Below are positions 55,932 to 64,000 of a stretch of 64,000 bases of DNA, in pieces (positions within the stretch are counted from its first letter, which is position 1; each line of letters opens with the position of its first letter). Below the pieces are notes generated by a model, which saw nothing but the letters and a program-made list of their open reading frames with translations, did not search any database and had not been told where the DNA came from. Made by a program: the position numbers and the translations under genes. Source of the stretch: Streptomyces sp. NBC_00376 (GTDB lineage: Bacteria; Actinomycetota; Actinomycetes; Streptomycetales; Streptomycetaceae); NCBI RefSeq assembly GCF_036077095.1, contig NZ_CP107960.1, positions 3,534,001 through 3,598,000 on the forward strand, written 5' to 3'.

Positions 55932-56588
55932 TCAGCCCTTGTCGGACTTGAGAGCCTCCATCGCGCGCTCGGTCACATCGGTGACCTTGCCGAGCGCGGA
56001 GATGGTGACCACCAGGTTCTGGGCCCGGTAGTAGTCGATGATCGGCTCGGTCTGCGTGTGGTAGACCTCCAGCCGGGTGCGCACCGTCTCCTCGGAGTCG
56101 TCGTCACGCTGGTACAGCTCGCCGCCGCAGACGTCGCAGACGCCCTCGGCCTTCGGCGGGTTGTACGTCGCGTGGAAGACGTGCGAGCCGTCGTTCCGGC
56201 AGATACGGCGGCCGGCGATGCGCTTGACCACCTCGTCCTCGGGGACTTCGAGGTCCAGGACCGCGTCGAGCTTGGTGCCCTCGTCCTTGAGCATGGCGTC
56301 AAGAGCCTCGGCCTGACCCACGTTGCGCGGGAAGCCGTCCAGCAGGAAGCCGTTCTCGGCGTCCGGCTGGGACATGCGGTCCTTGGCCATCCCGATGGTG
56401 ACCTCGTCCGGGACCAACTTGCCTGCGTCCATGAAGGAGCGGGCCTGCTTGCCAAGGTCGGTGCCCTGGCTGATGTTGGCGCGGAAGAGATCGCCCGTGG
56501 AGATCTGCGGAATCGACAGGTTCTTGGCAAGGTACGCAGCCTGCGTTCCCTTGCCGGCACCGGGCGGCCCGACGAGGACGATTCGCAT
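55932..56588 (-). CDS. adk: Adenylate kinase
   Basis: 218 aa. P-loop [11 protein letters not shown] at residues 7-17, AMP site [19 protein letters not shown] near 85, and a long LID. In the LID the usual first CxxC of zinc-binding forms is CRND, while the second pair CDVC is intact, so any metal site would be Cys3Asp. The ATG overlaps the secY stop as TGATG, giving strict coupling. Balances adenine nucleotides. Confidence 0.97.
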   Translation of the reverse strand: MRIVLVGPPGAGKGTQAAYLAKNLSIPQISTGDLFRANISQGTDLGKQARSFMDAGKLVPDEVTIGMAKDRMSQPDAENGFLLDGFPRNVGQAEALDAMLKDEGTKLDAVLDLEVPEDEVVKRIAGRRICRNDGSHVFHATYNPPKAEGVCDVCGGELYQRDDDSEETVRTRLEVYHTQTEPIIDYYRAQNLVVTISALGKVTDVTERAMEALKSDKG

Positions 56589-57907
56589 CAGCGGAGGAAC
56601 CCTTCGTAATTGCGCTGCTGGAGCTGGCTCTCGATCTGCTTCACGGTCTCCAGCCCCACACCCACGATGATCAGGATGCTCGTCCCGCCGAACGGGAAGT
56701 TGGCGTTCGCACCACCGAAGCCTGCCAACGCCATCGTCGGCACAAGAGCGATCAGACCCAAGTACAGCGAGCCCGGCCAAGTGATCCTGTTGAGCACGTA
56801 GCTCAGGTACTCGGCAGTAGGTCGACCAGCCCGGATACCCGGGATGAACCCACCATACTTCTTCATGTTGTCGGCGACTTCCTCGGGGTTGAACGAGATC
56901 GCCACATAGAAGAAGGCGAAGAAAACGATCAACAGGAAGTACGCCGTGATGTAGTACGGGTGGTCGCCCTTGACGAAGTTGTCCTTGATCCATGTCGCCC
57001 AGCCCGCAGTGGAGTTGGAGAACTGGACGATCAGGGCAGGGATGTAGAGCAGCGAAGAAGCGAAGATGACGGGAATCACACCCGCCTGATTGACCTTCAG
57101 CGGGATGTACGTCGACGTACCGCCGTACGACCTGCGGCCGATCATGCGCTTCGCGTACTGCACCGGGATACGGCGCTGGGCCTGCTCGACGAAGACGACG
57201 AGGCCCACCATCACGAAGCCGATCAGGATGACGGTGCCGAACTCGATCCAGCCGTCGGCCAGCTTGCCGCTGGTCTTGATGGCCCACAGGGCACCGGGGA
57301 AGCTGGCGGCGATCGAGATGAACATCAGGATCGACATGCCGTTGCCGATGCCGCGGTCGGTGATGAGCTCACCGAGCCACATGACGGCCGCGGTGCCCGC
57401 GGTCATCGTGATGACCATCACGATGGTCGTGAAGATCGACTGGTTCGGGACGATCTGGTCGGCGACCGGGCAGCCGCTGAAGAGGGCGCCGCTGGTGGCG
57501 GTGGCCACCAGGCCGGTGCCCTGGAGGATGGCGAGCGCGACGGTCAGATAACGCGTGTACTGCGTGATCTTCGCCTGACCGGACTGCCCCTCCTTCTTGA
57601 GCGCCTCGAGTCGGGGAATGACCACGGTCAGCAGCTGAAGAATGATGCTGGCCGTGATGTACGGCATGATGCCGAGCGCGAAGATCGTGATCTGCAGCAG
57701 TGCACCACCGCTGAACATGTTCACCAGGCCGAAGAGGCTGTTGTTGCCCTTGCTGGCCTGATCAACACAGGTCTGGACGTTCTCGTAGCTCACTCCCGGT
57801 ACCGGGATGTGTGCCCCGAGCCGGTAGAGCACGATGATGCCGAGCGTGAAGAGCAGCTTCTTGCGCAGGTCGGGCGTCTTGAACGCCCGGGCGAACGCGG
57901 TGAGCAC
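56588..57907 (-). CDS. secY: Preprotein translocase subunit SecY
   Basis: 439 aa from the GTG at 57907, which has GGAGG four bases upstream. Ten predicted helices form the channel. [31 protein letters not shown] at the N terminus, plug region [35 protein letters not shown], and the SecA-contacting loop [38 protein letters not shown] longer in-frame upstream extension lacks a ribosome site. Confidence 0.98.
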   Translation of the reverse strand: MLTAFARAFKTPDLRKKLLFTLGIIVLYRLGAHIPVPGVSYENVQTCVDQASKGNNSLFGLVNMFSGGALLQITIFALGIMPYITASIILQLLTVVIPRLEALKKEGQSGQAKITQYTRYLTVALAILQGTGLVATATSGALFSGCPVADQIVPNQSIFTTIVMVITMTAGTAAVMWLGELITDRGIGNGMSILMFISIAASFPGALWAIKTSGKLADGWIEFGTVILIGFVMVGLVVFVEQAQRRIPVQYAKRMIGRRSYGGTSTYIPLKVNQAGVIPVIFASSLLYIPALIVQFSNSTAGWATWIKDNFVKGDHPYYITAYFLLIVFFAFFYVAISFNPEEVADNMKKYGGFIPGIRAGRPTAEYLSYVLNRITWPGSLYLGLIALVPTMALAGFGGANANFPFGGTSILIIVGVGLETVKQIESQLQQRNYEGFLR

Positions 57908-58063
57908 GGTGCCTCCTGCGACCCCCGCGCAAAGCGTAGAGGTGACGGTCTTGAGGATCGACGAATACGTAAAAGTCAAAGTCCCCGGGGCGGGTGCCCA
58001 GAGGGATACCACACAACAACGCACGCCACCTTACCGGCGACCATGCCCCCCTAGGAACGACCA

Positions 58064-58097
58064 ACCGGGGATGCCCCAAATAAGAGGCATCCCCGGT
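58064..58097. terminator. Hairpin between rplO and secY
   Basis: Perfect 12-bp arms ACCGGGGATGCC (58064-58075) and GGCATCCCCGGT (58086-58097), 10-nt AU-rich loop, 26 bp beyond the rplO stop. It divides the ribosomal genes from secY-adk-map. Confidence 0.85.
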
Positions 58098-58122
58098 CGG
58101 ATGTTCAGGCCATCGAGTTGTC

Positions 58123-58578
58123 TCAGACGAGCTCGGTGACGGTGCCGCCGGCGGCGGCAATCTTCTCCTTGGCGGAGCCGGAGACGGCGTCAACCGAAAC
58201 CTGCAGCGCCACGGAGATCTCGCCCTGTCCGAGGACCTTGACGAGGTGGTTGTTGCGCACCGCACCCTTGGCGACCAGGTCGGCCACGGTGACCTCTCCA
58301 CCCTCGGGGTAGAGCGTCGCGAGCTTGTCCAGGTTCACGACCTGGTACTCGGTGCGGAACGGGTTCTTGAAGCCCTTGAGCTTCGGGAGACGCATGTGGA
58401 GGGGCATCTGCCCACCCTCGAAGCGCTCCGGAACCTGGTAACGGGCCTTGGTGCCCTTGGTGCCACGACCGGCGGTCTTACCCTTGGACGCCTCACCACG
58501 ACCCACACGGGTCTTGGCGGTCTTGGCGCCCGGGGCGGGCCGGAGGTCATGGGCCTTCAGCGGCTTGTTCTCCGCCAT
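58123..58578 (-). CDS. rplO: 50S ribosomal protein L15
   Basis: 151 aa from the ATG at 58578. [40 protein letters not shown] is the basic, glycine-rich N-terminal extension; [27 protein letters not shown] the globular end. Last gene of the spc ribosomal block before secY; one base separates the rpmD stop from its ATG. Confidence 0.97.
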   Translation of the reverse strand: MAENKPLKAHDLRPAPGAKTAKTRVGRGEASKGKTAGRGTKGTKARYQVPERFEGGQMPLHMRLPKLKGFKNPFRTEYQVVNLDKLATLYPEGGEVTVADLVAKGAVRNNHLVKVLGQGEISVALQVSVDAVSGSAKEKIAAAGGTVTELV

Positions 58579-58579
58579 G

Positions 58580-58762
58580 TCAGTCGACCTCCTCAACCGT
58601 CACGAGGTGGCGCACGGTGTGAGCCATGCCGCGGAACTCGGGACGGTCCTCCTTGACGACCACGTCGTTCAGGCGCTTGAGCCCGAGCGAACGCAGGGTG
58701 TCACGGTGGTTCTGCTTGCTGCCGATGTACGACTTCGTCTGCGTGATCTTGAGGCGAGCCAT
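58580..58762 (-). CDS. rpmD: 50S ribosomal protein L30
   Basis: 60 aa, [33 protein letters not shown] with the L30 fold. The ATG overlaps the rpsE stop (TAATG), so translation is coupled. Its stop precedes the rplO ATG by one base. Confidence 0.97.
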   Translation of the reverse strand: MARLKITQTKSYIGSKQNHRDTLRSLGLKRLNDVVVKEDRPEFRGMAHTVRHLVTVEEVD

Positions 58763-59367
58763 TACGCACCCGCTCCCGCACGCGCACGAAGCAGAGCCGC
58801 GGGGGCGACGTCCTCGAGCGGCAGACCGCGGCGGGCCGCGATCTCCTCGGGACGCTGCAGGCCCTTGAGGGCCTCCACGGTCGCGTGCACGATGTTGATC
58901 GCGTTGTCGGAGCCGAGCGACTTCGACAGGATGTCGTGAACGCCGGCGCACTCCAGAACGGCGCGCACCGGGCCACCGGCGATAACACCGGTACCGGGGG
59001 AAGCAGGCTTCAGCAGGACGACGCCCGCAGCCTTCTCGCCCTGGATCGGGTGAGGAATGGTGCCCTGGATGCGCGGAACCTTGAAGAAGTTCTTCTTGGC
59101 TTCCTCGACACCCTTGGCGATGGCCGCGGGAACTTCCTTGGCCTTGCCGTAACCGACACCGACGGTGCCGTCACCATCGCCCACCACGACCAGCGCGGTG
59201 AAGCTGAAGCGACGACCACCCTTCACAACCTTGGCGACGCGGTTGATCGCGACAACGCGCTCAACGTACGCGGTCTTCTCGGCGGCAGCTGCGCCGCCGT
59301 CACGGCCCTTCCGGTCCCGCCGCTCGCCGCCACCGGCACCGCTTCCGCGGCGCTGGGGTCCAGCCAT
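58762..59367 (-). CDS. rpsE: 30S ribosomal protein S5
   Basis: 201 aa. An Arg/Gly-rich N-terminus ([25 protein letters not shown]), then the S5 core [48 protein letters not shown] and the C-terminal [27 protein letters not shown]. Spectinomycin resistance mutations map to the first loop (KVVKGG) in other species. Confidence 0.97.
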   Translation of the reverse strand: MAGPQRRGSGAGGGERRDRKGRDGGAAAAEKTAYVERVVAINRVAKVVKGGRRFSFTALVVVGDGDGTVGVGYGKAKEVPAAIAKGVEEAKKNFFKVPRIQGTIPHPIQGEKAAGVVLLKPASPGTGVIAGGPVRAVLECAGVHDILSKSLGSDNAINIVHATVEALKGLQRPEEIAARRGLPLEDVAPAALLRARAGAGA

Positions 59368-59413
59368 TGGATTTACCTCTCTCTGTTACGTCCGCTGTGC
59401 GTAGGAACCGGGC

Positions 59414-59797
59414 TCAGAACTTCAGACCGGCTTCACGGGCGGCGTCAGCCAGAGCGGCAATCCGCCCGGCGTACTGGTTACCACCGCGGTCAAACACGAC
59501 GGCCTCGACGCCTGCGGCCTTGGCGCGCTCAGCGACCAGGGCGCCGACCTGCTTGGCCTGGGTGCTCTTGTCGCCCTCGCCACCACGGATGGAAGCGTCC
59601 AGGGTCGACGCCGACGCGAGCGTGTGGCCCGCGATGTCGTCGATGACCTGAGCCACCATGTGGCGGTTGGACCGCGTCACGACCAAGCGCGGACGCTCCG
59701 GCGAACCGGAGATGTGCTTGCGGACGCGGATGTGGCGACGCTTGAGGGCGGCACGCTTGTAGGCGTCGCCCTTGGCGATCTTCACGCCGTATGCCAT
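59414..59797 (-). CDS. rplR: 50S ribosomal protein L18
   Basis: 127 aa. [46 protein letters not shown], and the C-terminal [18 protein letters not shown]. 5S rRNA-binding protein acting with rplE product L5. Two bases after rplF. Confidence 0.97.
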   Translation of the reverse strand: MAYGVKIAKGDAYKRAALKRRHIRVRKHISGSPERPRLVVTRSNRHMVAQVIDDIAGHTLASASTLDASIRGGEGDKSTQAKQVGALVAERAKAAGVEAVVFDRGGNQYAGRIAALADAAREAGLKF

Positions 59798-59799
59798 GG

Positions 59800-60339
59800 C
59801 TACTTACCAGCCTTTCCGACCTTGCGGCGGATGACCTCGCCGGCGTACTTGACGCCCTTGGCCTTGTACGGGTCAGGCTTCCGCAGCTTGCGGATCTTGG
59901 CCGCGGTCTCGCCGACCTTCTGCTTGTCGATGCCCTCGACGGAGAACTTCGTGGGGGACTCCACCTTGAAGGTGATGCCCTCCGGGGCCTCGATCAGGAT
60001 CGGGTGGCTGTAGCCCAGGGCGAACTCCAGGTTGGAGCCCTTCGCCTGGACGCGGTAACCGACACCACTGATCTCGAGCGCCTTGGTGTATCCCTGGGTC
60101 ACACCGGTGATCATGTTCGCCACCAGCGTGCGGGACAGGCCGTGAAGGGCCTTGTTCTGACGCTCGTCGTTCGGGCGGGTGACGCTGAGGAAGCCGTCCT
60201 CACCCTTGGTGACCTCGATCGGCGACGCGACGGTGTGCGAGAGGGTGCCCTTGGGCCCCTTCACCGCGACCGTGCGGCCATCGATGGTGACGTCCACACC
60301 GGCGGGAACCTGGATGGGGAGCTTGCCGATTCGCGACAT
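59800..60339 (-). CDS. rplF: 50S ribosomal protein L6
   Basis: 179 aa. [37 protein letters not shown] at the N terminus and the C-terminal [24 protein letters not shown]. Two repeated alpha/beta domains. 21 bp after rpsH. Confidence 0.97.
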   Translation of the reverse strand: MSRIGKLPIQVPAGVDVTIDGRTVAVKGPKGTLSHTVASPIEVTKGEDGFLSVTRPNDERQNKALHGLSRTLVANMITGVTQGYTKALEISGVGYRVQAKGSNLEFALGYSHPILIEAPEGITFKVESPTKFSVEGIDKQKVGETAAKIRKLRKPDPYKAKGVKYAGEVIRRKVGKAGK

Positions 60340-60360
60340 GAGCTATTCCTCCGTTCCCGA

Positions 60361-60759
60361 CTACCAGACGTAGGCGAGGACTTCCCCACCTACGCCCTTC
60401 TTGCTGGCCTGCTGGCCGGTCAGGAGACCGTGGGACGTGGAGATGATCGCCACGCCCAGGCCGCCGAGGACCTTCGGCAGGTTGGTGGACTTTGCGTATA
60501 CACGCAGACCCGGCTTCGAGATTCGCTTGATGCCGGCGATCGAGCGCTCGCGGTTCGGGCCGAACTTCAGCTCGAGGACGAGGTTCTTGCCGACCTCGGC
60601 GTCCTCGACCTTCCAGCCGGTGATGAAGCCCTCCTGCTGGAGGATCTCCGCGATGTGCGACTTGATCTTGCTGTGCGGCATCACGACGGAGTCGTGGTAC
60701 GCCGAGTTCGCGTTACGCAGACGCGTGAGCATGTCTGCGATGGGATCAGTCATGGTCAT
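60361..60759 (-). CDS. rpsH: 30S ribosomal protein S8
   Basis: 132 aa. [37 protein letters not shown], and the C-terminal [26 protein letters not shown], which includes the 16S rRNA-binding loop. In E. coli S8 is the translational repressor of the spc operon. Here rpsH is preceded by an unusually long 224-bp gap that may be its leader. Start ATG 60759, or the ATG two codons later. Confidence 0.97.
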   Translation of the reverse strand: MTMTDPIADMLTRLRNANSAYHDSVVMPHSKIKSHIAEILQQEGFITGWKVEDAEVGKNLVLELKFGPNRERSIAGIKRISKPGLRVYAKSTNLPKVLGGLGVAIISTSHGLLTGQQASKKGVGGEVLAYVW

Positions 60760-60983
60760 GAATTGGCCTTCGGCCTCTCTCGCCGGGGTTTCCTGTATGC
60801 GCCATCCCTCTCCCTACTCAGAGGCAGGACGGGTGCGGTGCGGGGACCTACGGCGTAGTAAGTCGGTCTTGGGCGGCAGGCGCCCAACCCCACAAGCCTA
60901 CGGCATGTGAGGGCGGGCTCCTGCCGACCAGATGCTTACCGAGAGCTTCCGTCAATTCCCAACGCCCGGAGGGCGAAGGAGAA
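60760..60983 (-). promoter_or_regulatory. Long leader between rpsZ and rpsH with a hairpin
   Basis: 224 bp inside an operon where most gaps are under 50 bp. It contains TTGGGCG (60869-60875), loop GCAGG, CGCCCAA (60881-60887), and two CCTACGGC copies near 60847 and 60897. No ORF with a ribosome site was found. Candidate internal promoter or S8-responsive leader. Confidence 0.45.
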
Positions 60984-61169
60984 TTACCAGGAGCTCTTGG
61001 TCACGCCCGGCAGCTCGCCACGGTGAGCCATCTCACGAAGGCACACGCGGCACAGGCCGAACTTGCGGTAGACGGAGTGGGGCCGGCCGCAGCGCTGGCA
61101 GCGGGTGTACCCGCGAACGCCGAACTTCGGCTTACGGGCGGCCTTAGCGATCAGAGCCTTCTTCGCCAC
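60984..61169 (-). CDS. rpsZ: 30S ribosomal protein S14, zinc-binding type Z
   Basis: 61 aa. [55 protein letters not shown] has the two CxxC pairs of the C+ type, so zinc-dependent. Streptomyces also carry zinc-free S14 paralogues elsewhere. GTG start at 61169, two bases after rplE. Confidence 0.97.
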   Translation of the reverse strand: MAKKALIAKAARKPKFGVRGYTRCQRCGRPHSVYRKFGLCRVCLREMAHRGELPGVTKSSW

Positions 61170-61171
61170 GG

Positions 61172-61729
61172 TCAGTTCTCCTTGAACGGGAAGCCGAGGT
61201 GACGAAGGAGGGCACGACCCTCGTCGTCGTTGGTCGCCGTGGTGACCACGGTGATGTCCATGCCCCGGACCCGGTCGATCTTGTCCTGGTCGATCTCGTG
61301 GAACATGACCTGCTCCGTGAGACCGAACGTGTAGTTGCCACGGCCGTCGAACTGCTTCGGCGACAGACCACGGAAGTCACGGATACGCGGCAGCGCGAGC
61401 GACAGCGTACGGTCCAGGAACTCCCACATGCGGTCACCACGGAGGGTGACGTGGCAGCCGATCGGCTGCCCCTCGCGCAGCTTGAACTGCGCGATGGACT
61501 TGCGGGCCTTGGTCACGGCCGGCTTCTGACCGGTGATCGTGGTGAGGTCGCGCACGGCGCCGTCGATCAGCTTGGAGTCGCGGGCGGCGTCGCCCACACC
61601 CATGTTGACCACGATCTTGACCAGACCGGGGATCTGCATGACGTTCTCGTACGAGAACTCCTCACGCAGCTTGCCGGAGATTTCCTCGCGGTACTTCGTC
61701 TTCAGACGCGGAGTGGTGGTGGTAGCCAT
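61172..61729 (-). CDS. rplE: 50S ribosomal protein L5
   Basis: 185 aa. [50 protein letters not shown] and [31 protein letters not shown]. 5S rRNA binding. The ATG overlaps the rplX stop as TGATG. Confidence 0.97.
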   Translation of the reverse strand: MATTTTPRLKTKYREEISGKLREEFSYENVMQIPGLVKIVVNMGVGDAARDSKLIDGAVRDLTTITGQKPAVTKARKSIAQFKLREGQPIGCHVTLRGDRMWEFLDRTLSLALPRIRDFRGLSPKQFDGRGNYTFGLTEQVMFHEIDQDKIDRVRGMDITVVTTATNDDEGRALLRHLGFPFKEN

Positions 61730-62052
61730 CAGATGTCCTCACCCGTCCGCTTGGCAACGCGGATCTTGTTGCCTTCGTCGTCGAAGCGGTATCCGACGCG
61801 CGTGACGACCTTGTTGCCGTCCTTCTCCACGACGAGCTGAACGTTGCTCACGTGGATGGGGGCCTCGGTCGTGACGATGCCACCGGTCTGCGAACCGCGA
61901 GCGGTCTGACCGGCCTTGGTGTGCTTCTTGACCCGGTTGACACCCTCGACGAGGACGCGGTCCTGAGCGGGGTAGGCCACGATGACCTTGCCCTGCTTGC
62001 CCTTGTCCTTACCGGTGATGACCTGAACCAGGTCGCCCTTCTTGATCTTCAT
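61729..62052 (-). CDS. rplX: 50S ribosomal protein L24
   Basis: 107 aa. [39 protein letters not shown] is the KOW-containing start. Initiator of 50S assembly. Two bases after rplN. Confidence 0.97.
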   Translation of the reverse strand: MKIKKGDLVQVITGKDKGKQGKVIVAYPAQDRVLVEGVNRVKKHTKAGQTARGSQTGGIVTTEAPIHVSNVQLVVEKDGNKVVTRVGYRFDDEGNKIRVAKRTGEDI

Positions 62053-62054
62053 GC

Positions 62055-62423
62055 TTACAGCACCTCCGGCGCGAGCGAGATGATCTTCATGAACTTCTTC
62101 TCGCGCAGTTCCCGGCCCACCGGGCCGAAGATGCGGGTGCCGCGGGGGTCACCGTCGTTCTTCAGAATGACGGCGGCGTTCTCGTCGAAGCGGATGTACG
62201 AGCCATCCTGACGGCGACGCTCCTTGACGGTGCGAACGATGACGGCCTTGACGACGTCACCCTTCTTCACGTTGCCACCGGGGATCGCGTCCTTGACGGT
62301 GGCGACGATGACGTCACCGATGCCCGCGTAGCGGCGACCCGAACCACCGAGAACACGGATGGTGAGGATTTCCTTCGCACCCGTGTTGTCGGCGACGCGA
62401 AGTCGCGACTCCTGCTGGATCAC
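62055..62423 (-). CDS. rplN: 50S ribosomal protein L14
   Basis: 122 aa, GTG start. [48 protein letters not shown] is the signature. First gene of the spc segment, separated from rpsQ by 107 bp with two hairpins. Confidence 0.97.
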   Translation of the reverse strand: MIQQESRLRVADNTGAKEILTIRVLGGSGRRYAGIGDVIVATVKDAIPGGNVKKGDVVKAVIVRTVKERRRQDGSYIRFDENAAVILKNDGDPRGTRIFGPVGRELREKKFMKIISLAPEVL

Positions 62424-62451
62424 GTCTATCTCCTGATCGTCTGCCGGTTCC

Positions 62452-62490
62452 CGGCGGGGGCCGCTCCGTCACCGGAACGAGCCCCCGCCG
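62452..62490. terminator. First hairpin at the S10/spc boundary
   Basis: Perfect 10-bp arms CGGCGGGGGC (62452-62461) and GCCCCCGCCG (62481-62490), 19-nt loop, about 40 bp beyond the rpsQ stop on the minus strand and just ahead of rplN. Confidence 0.78.
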
Positions 62491-62506
62491 AGCCTGGCGG
62501 AACTTG

Positions 62507-62528
62507 CCTGAGGGGAATGCCCCTCAGG
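62507..62528. terminator. Second hairpin, directly after rpsQ
   Basis: Perfect 9-bp arms CCTGAGGGG (62507-62515) and CCCCTCAGG (62520-62528) with loop AATG, 3 bp after the rpsQ stop. Together with 62452-62490 it forms a double hairpin where the S10 segment ends. Confidence 0.85.
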
Positions 62529-62530
62529 AA

Positions 62531-62815
62531 TTACTTGGCCTTCTCGAGGATCTCGACGACGCGCCACCGCTTCGTGGCGGACAGCGGCCGGGTCTCCATC
62601 AGGAGGACGCGGTCGCCGACGCCGGCGGCGTTCTGCTCGTCGTGCGCCTTGAGCTTGTTCGTACGGCGGATGACCTTGCCGTACAGCGCGTGCTTGACAC
62701 GGTCCTCGACAGCGACGACGACGGTCTTGTCCATCTTGTCGCTGACGACCAGACCCTCACGGGTCTTGCGGAAACCGCGGTCGGTGTTCGTCTCAGTCAC
62801 AGTCTTCTCGCTCAT
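62531..62815 (-). CDS. rpsQ: 30S ribosomal protein S17
   Basis: 94 aa. [47 protein letters not shown] is the OB-fold signature. The ATG overlaps the rpmC stop (TGATG). Last gene of the S10 segment. Confidence 0.97.
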   Translation of the reverse strand: MSEKTVTETNTDRGFRKTREGLVVSDKMDKTVVVAVEDRVKHALYGKVIRRTNKLKAHDEQNAAGVGDRVLLMETRPLSATKRWRVVEILEKAK

Positions 62816-63039
62816 CAGACGCTCTCCACCGTCTCGATGCCCAGCTCGCGCTCGCGCATCAGGGTGTAGATCCGGGCGATGTCCTTACGGACGGACTTGA
62901 GCCGGCCGTGGTTCTCGAGCTGCCCGGTCGCCGCCTGGAAGCGGAGGTTGAACAGCTCTTCCTTGGCCTCGCGGAGCTTGTTGAGCAGCTCCTCGTTGCC
63001 CAGCTCGCGCAGCTCGGACGCCTTGGTTCCGGCCGACAT
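62815..63039 (-). CDS. rpmC: 50S ribosomal protein L29
   Basis: 74 aa from the ATG at 63039, which overlaps the rplP stop (TGATG). [59 protein letters not shown] is the L29 helical hairpin, near the peptide exit where chaperones dock. Confidence 0.97.
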   Translation of the reverse strand: MSAGTKASELRELGNEELLNKLREAKEELFNLRFQAATGQLENHGRLKSVRKDIARIYTLMRERELGIETVESV

Positions 63040-63458
63040 CACGCCTCACCTGCCTCGCGCCGAACGATGCGGCACTTCATCGGAAGCTTGTGAGCAGCGC
63101 GGGTGAGCGCCTCACGAGCAATCTTCTCGTTCGGGTAGGACAGCTCGAACATCACGCGACCCGGCTTGACGTTCGCGATCCACCACTCGGGAGAACCCTT
63201 ACCGGAACCCATGCGGGTCTCGGCCGGCTTCTTCGTCAGGGGACGGTCCGGGTAGATGTTGATCCAGACCTTGCCGCCACGCTTGATGTGGCGGGTCATC
63301 GCGATACGAGCTGCCTCGATCTGGCGGTTCGTCACGTACGCCGGGGTCAGCGCCTGGATGCCGTACTCGCCGAACGCAACCTGCGTGCCACCCTTGGACA
63401 TACCGCTGCGCTTCGGGTGGTGCTGCTTGCGGTGCTTGACCCTACGGGGGATCAGCAT
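63039..63458 (-). CDS. rplP: 50S ribosomal protein L16
   Basis: 139 aa. [37 protein letters not shown], and [30 protein letters not shown]. Near the peptidyl-transferase centre. 5 bp after rpsC. Confidence 0.97.
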   Translation of the reverse strand: MLIPRRVKHRKQHHPKRSGMSKGGTQVAFGEYGIQALTPAYVTNRQIEAARIAMTRHIKRGGKVWINIYPDRPLTKKPAETRMGSGKGSPEWWIANVKPGRVMFELSYPNEKIAREALTRAAHKLPMKCRIVRREAGEA

Positions 63459-63463
63459 TTCGG

Positions 63464-64000
63464 TCAGGCCTCCGTTCCGGTGCTCTCGGCAGCCGGAGCG
63501 GCAGCGGCGGGAGCCTCGGCCTTGGGGGCCTCGGTCTGAGCCGACTGCTGCTGCGGCTTGCGACCGCGACCGCCACGCTCGCCACCGCGGCCACCACGGC
63601 CGGCCGGGCGGTCAGCGCCGCCACGGGCCGGGCGGTTGCCTGCGCGGGCAGCGGCGTTCTCGGCGCGGACCTCGGCGATGTTCTTGACGTCGCCCTTGTA
63701 GATCCAGACCTTCACGCCGATGCGGCCGAAGGTCGTCTTGGCCTCGAAGAAGCCGTAGTCGACGTTCGCGCGGAGCGTGTGCAGGGGCACACGGCCCTCG
63801 CGGTAGAACTCCGAGCGGGACATCTCGGCGCCGCCGAGGCGGCCACCGCACTGGATCTTGATGCCCTTGGCGCCGGCCTTCATCGAGCTCTGCATGCTCT
63901 TGCGCATGGCCCGACGGAAGGAGACGCGGGAGGAGAGCTGCTCGGCGACGGCCTGGGCCACCAGCTGAGCGTCCACCTCGGGGTTCTTGACCTCGAGGAT
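63464..64000 (-). CDS. rpsC: 30S ribosomal protein S3, 5'-truncated by window edge
   Basis: 179 codons of the C-terminal part; the start lies beyond position 64000. The visible part has [103 protein letters not shown], the mRNA-entry helicase face of S3. A 60-residue extension follows: Arg/Gly repeats ([22 protein letters not shown]) and then a Gln/Ala/Glu tail. This RGG tail is much longer than in E. coli. Confidence 0.96.
   Translation of the reverse strand: MLEVKNPEVDAQLVAQAVAEQLSSRVSFRRAMRKSMQSSMKAGAKGIKIQCGGRLGGAEMSRSEFYREGRVPLHTLRANVDYGFFEAKTTFGRIGVKVWIYKGDVKNIAEVRAENAAARAGNRPARGGADRPAGRGGRGGERGGRGRKPQQQSAQTEAPKAEAPAAAAPAAESTGTEA

Overview
The window is high-GC (about 70 percent) actinobacterial chromosome, almost certainly from the core region of a Streptomyces. 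The evidence is bldM next to whiD, the ShbA-type sigma factor gene beside guaB, a CIRCE-controlled groES-groEL pair with a His-rich GroEL tail, and a spc/alpha ribosomal cluster lacking rpsD. From memory, the order matches the S. coelicolor region around SCO4774 down to about SCO4709, read in reverse. Both ends cut through genes: glpD on the left and rpsC on the right. I saw no rRNA, tRNA, IS element, prophage or CRISPR array.

Layout. 1-3.8 kb: partial glpD, then a divergent nucleotide-sugar-dehydrogenase-like gene that has lost its catalytic residues, and a small membrane protein with a 42-bp tandem duplication. 3.9-9 kb: guaB3 and guaB (purine synthesis), the ShbA-type sigma factor, and the sporulation regulators bldM and whiD. 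9-11.6 kb: LysR regulator, MOSC protein and SDR. 11.6-18.8 kb: a carbohydrate-uptake locus (secreted beta-helix protein, DeoR/LacI hybrid regulator, ABC sugar importer without ATPase, 2-hydroxyacid dehydrogenase). Its three transcription units carry the same TGATCGAA/TTCGATCA element. 18.9-21.1 kb: groEL-groES with two CIRCE operators. 21.2-30 kb: envelope and hypothetical proteins, an ECF42-type sigma operon (YCII protein, sigma factor, VOC protein), and an MFS/TetR efflux pair with a perfect palindromic operator.

30-41 kb: a long minus-strand cell-wall and tRNA-modification block (glmS, acpS, nnrD, DUF488, alr, hydrolase, tsaE, then tsaB, rimI, tsaD and a small monooxygenase-like protein). 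It is interrupted by a plus-strand, degenerate L,D-transpeptidase-like gene and a 55-codon ORF preceded by a near-consensus iron box. 41-45 kb: plus-strand sigma/anti-sigma-like pair, coaA and a DUF389 protein. 44.9-64 kb: glmM, rpsI-rplM, an ABC-F ATPase, truA, and the alpha, secY-adk-map, spc and S10 ribosomal segments, separated by strong hairpins.

Functionally the window joins ribosome and protein biogenesis (ribosomal proteins, rpoA, secY, infA, map, GroESL, t6A synthesis) to amino-sugar and D-alanine supply for the wall (glmS, glmM, alr), purine and CoA synthesis, and developmental control. The accessory islands worth attention are the beta-helix/ABC locus, the iron-box small ORF, the ECF42 operon and three proteins whose family catalytic residues are missing.
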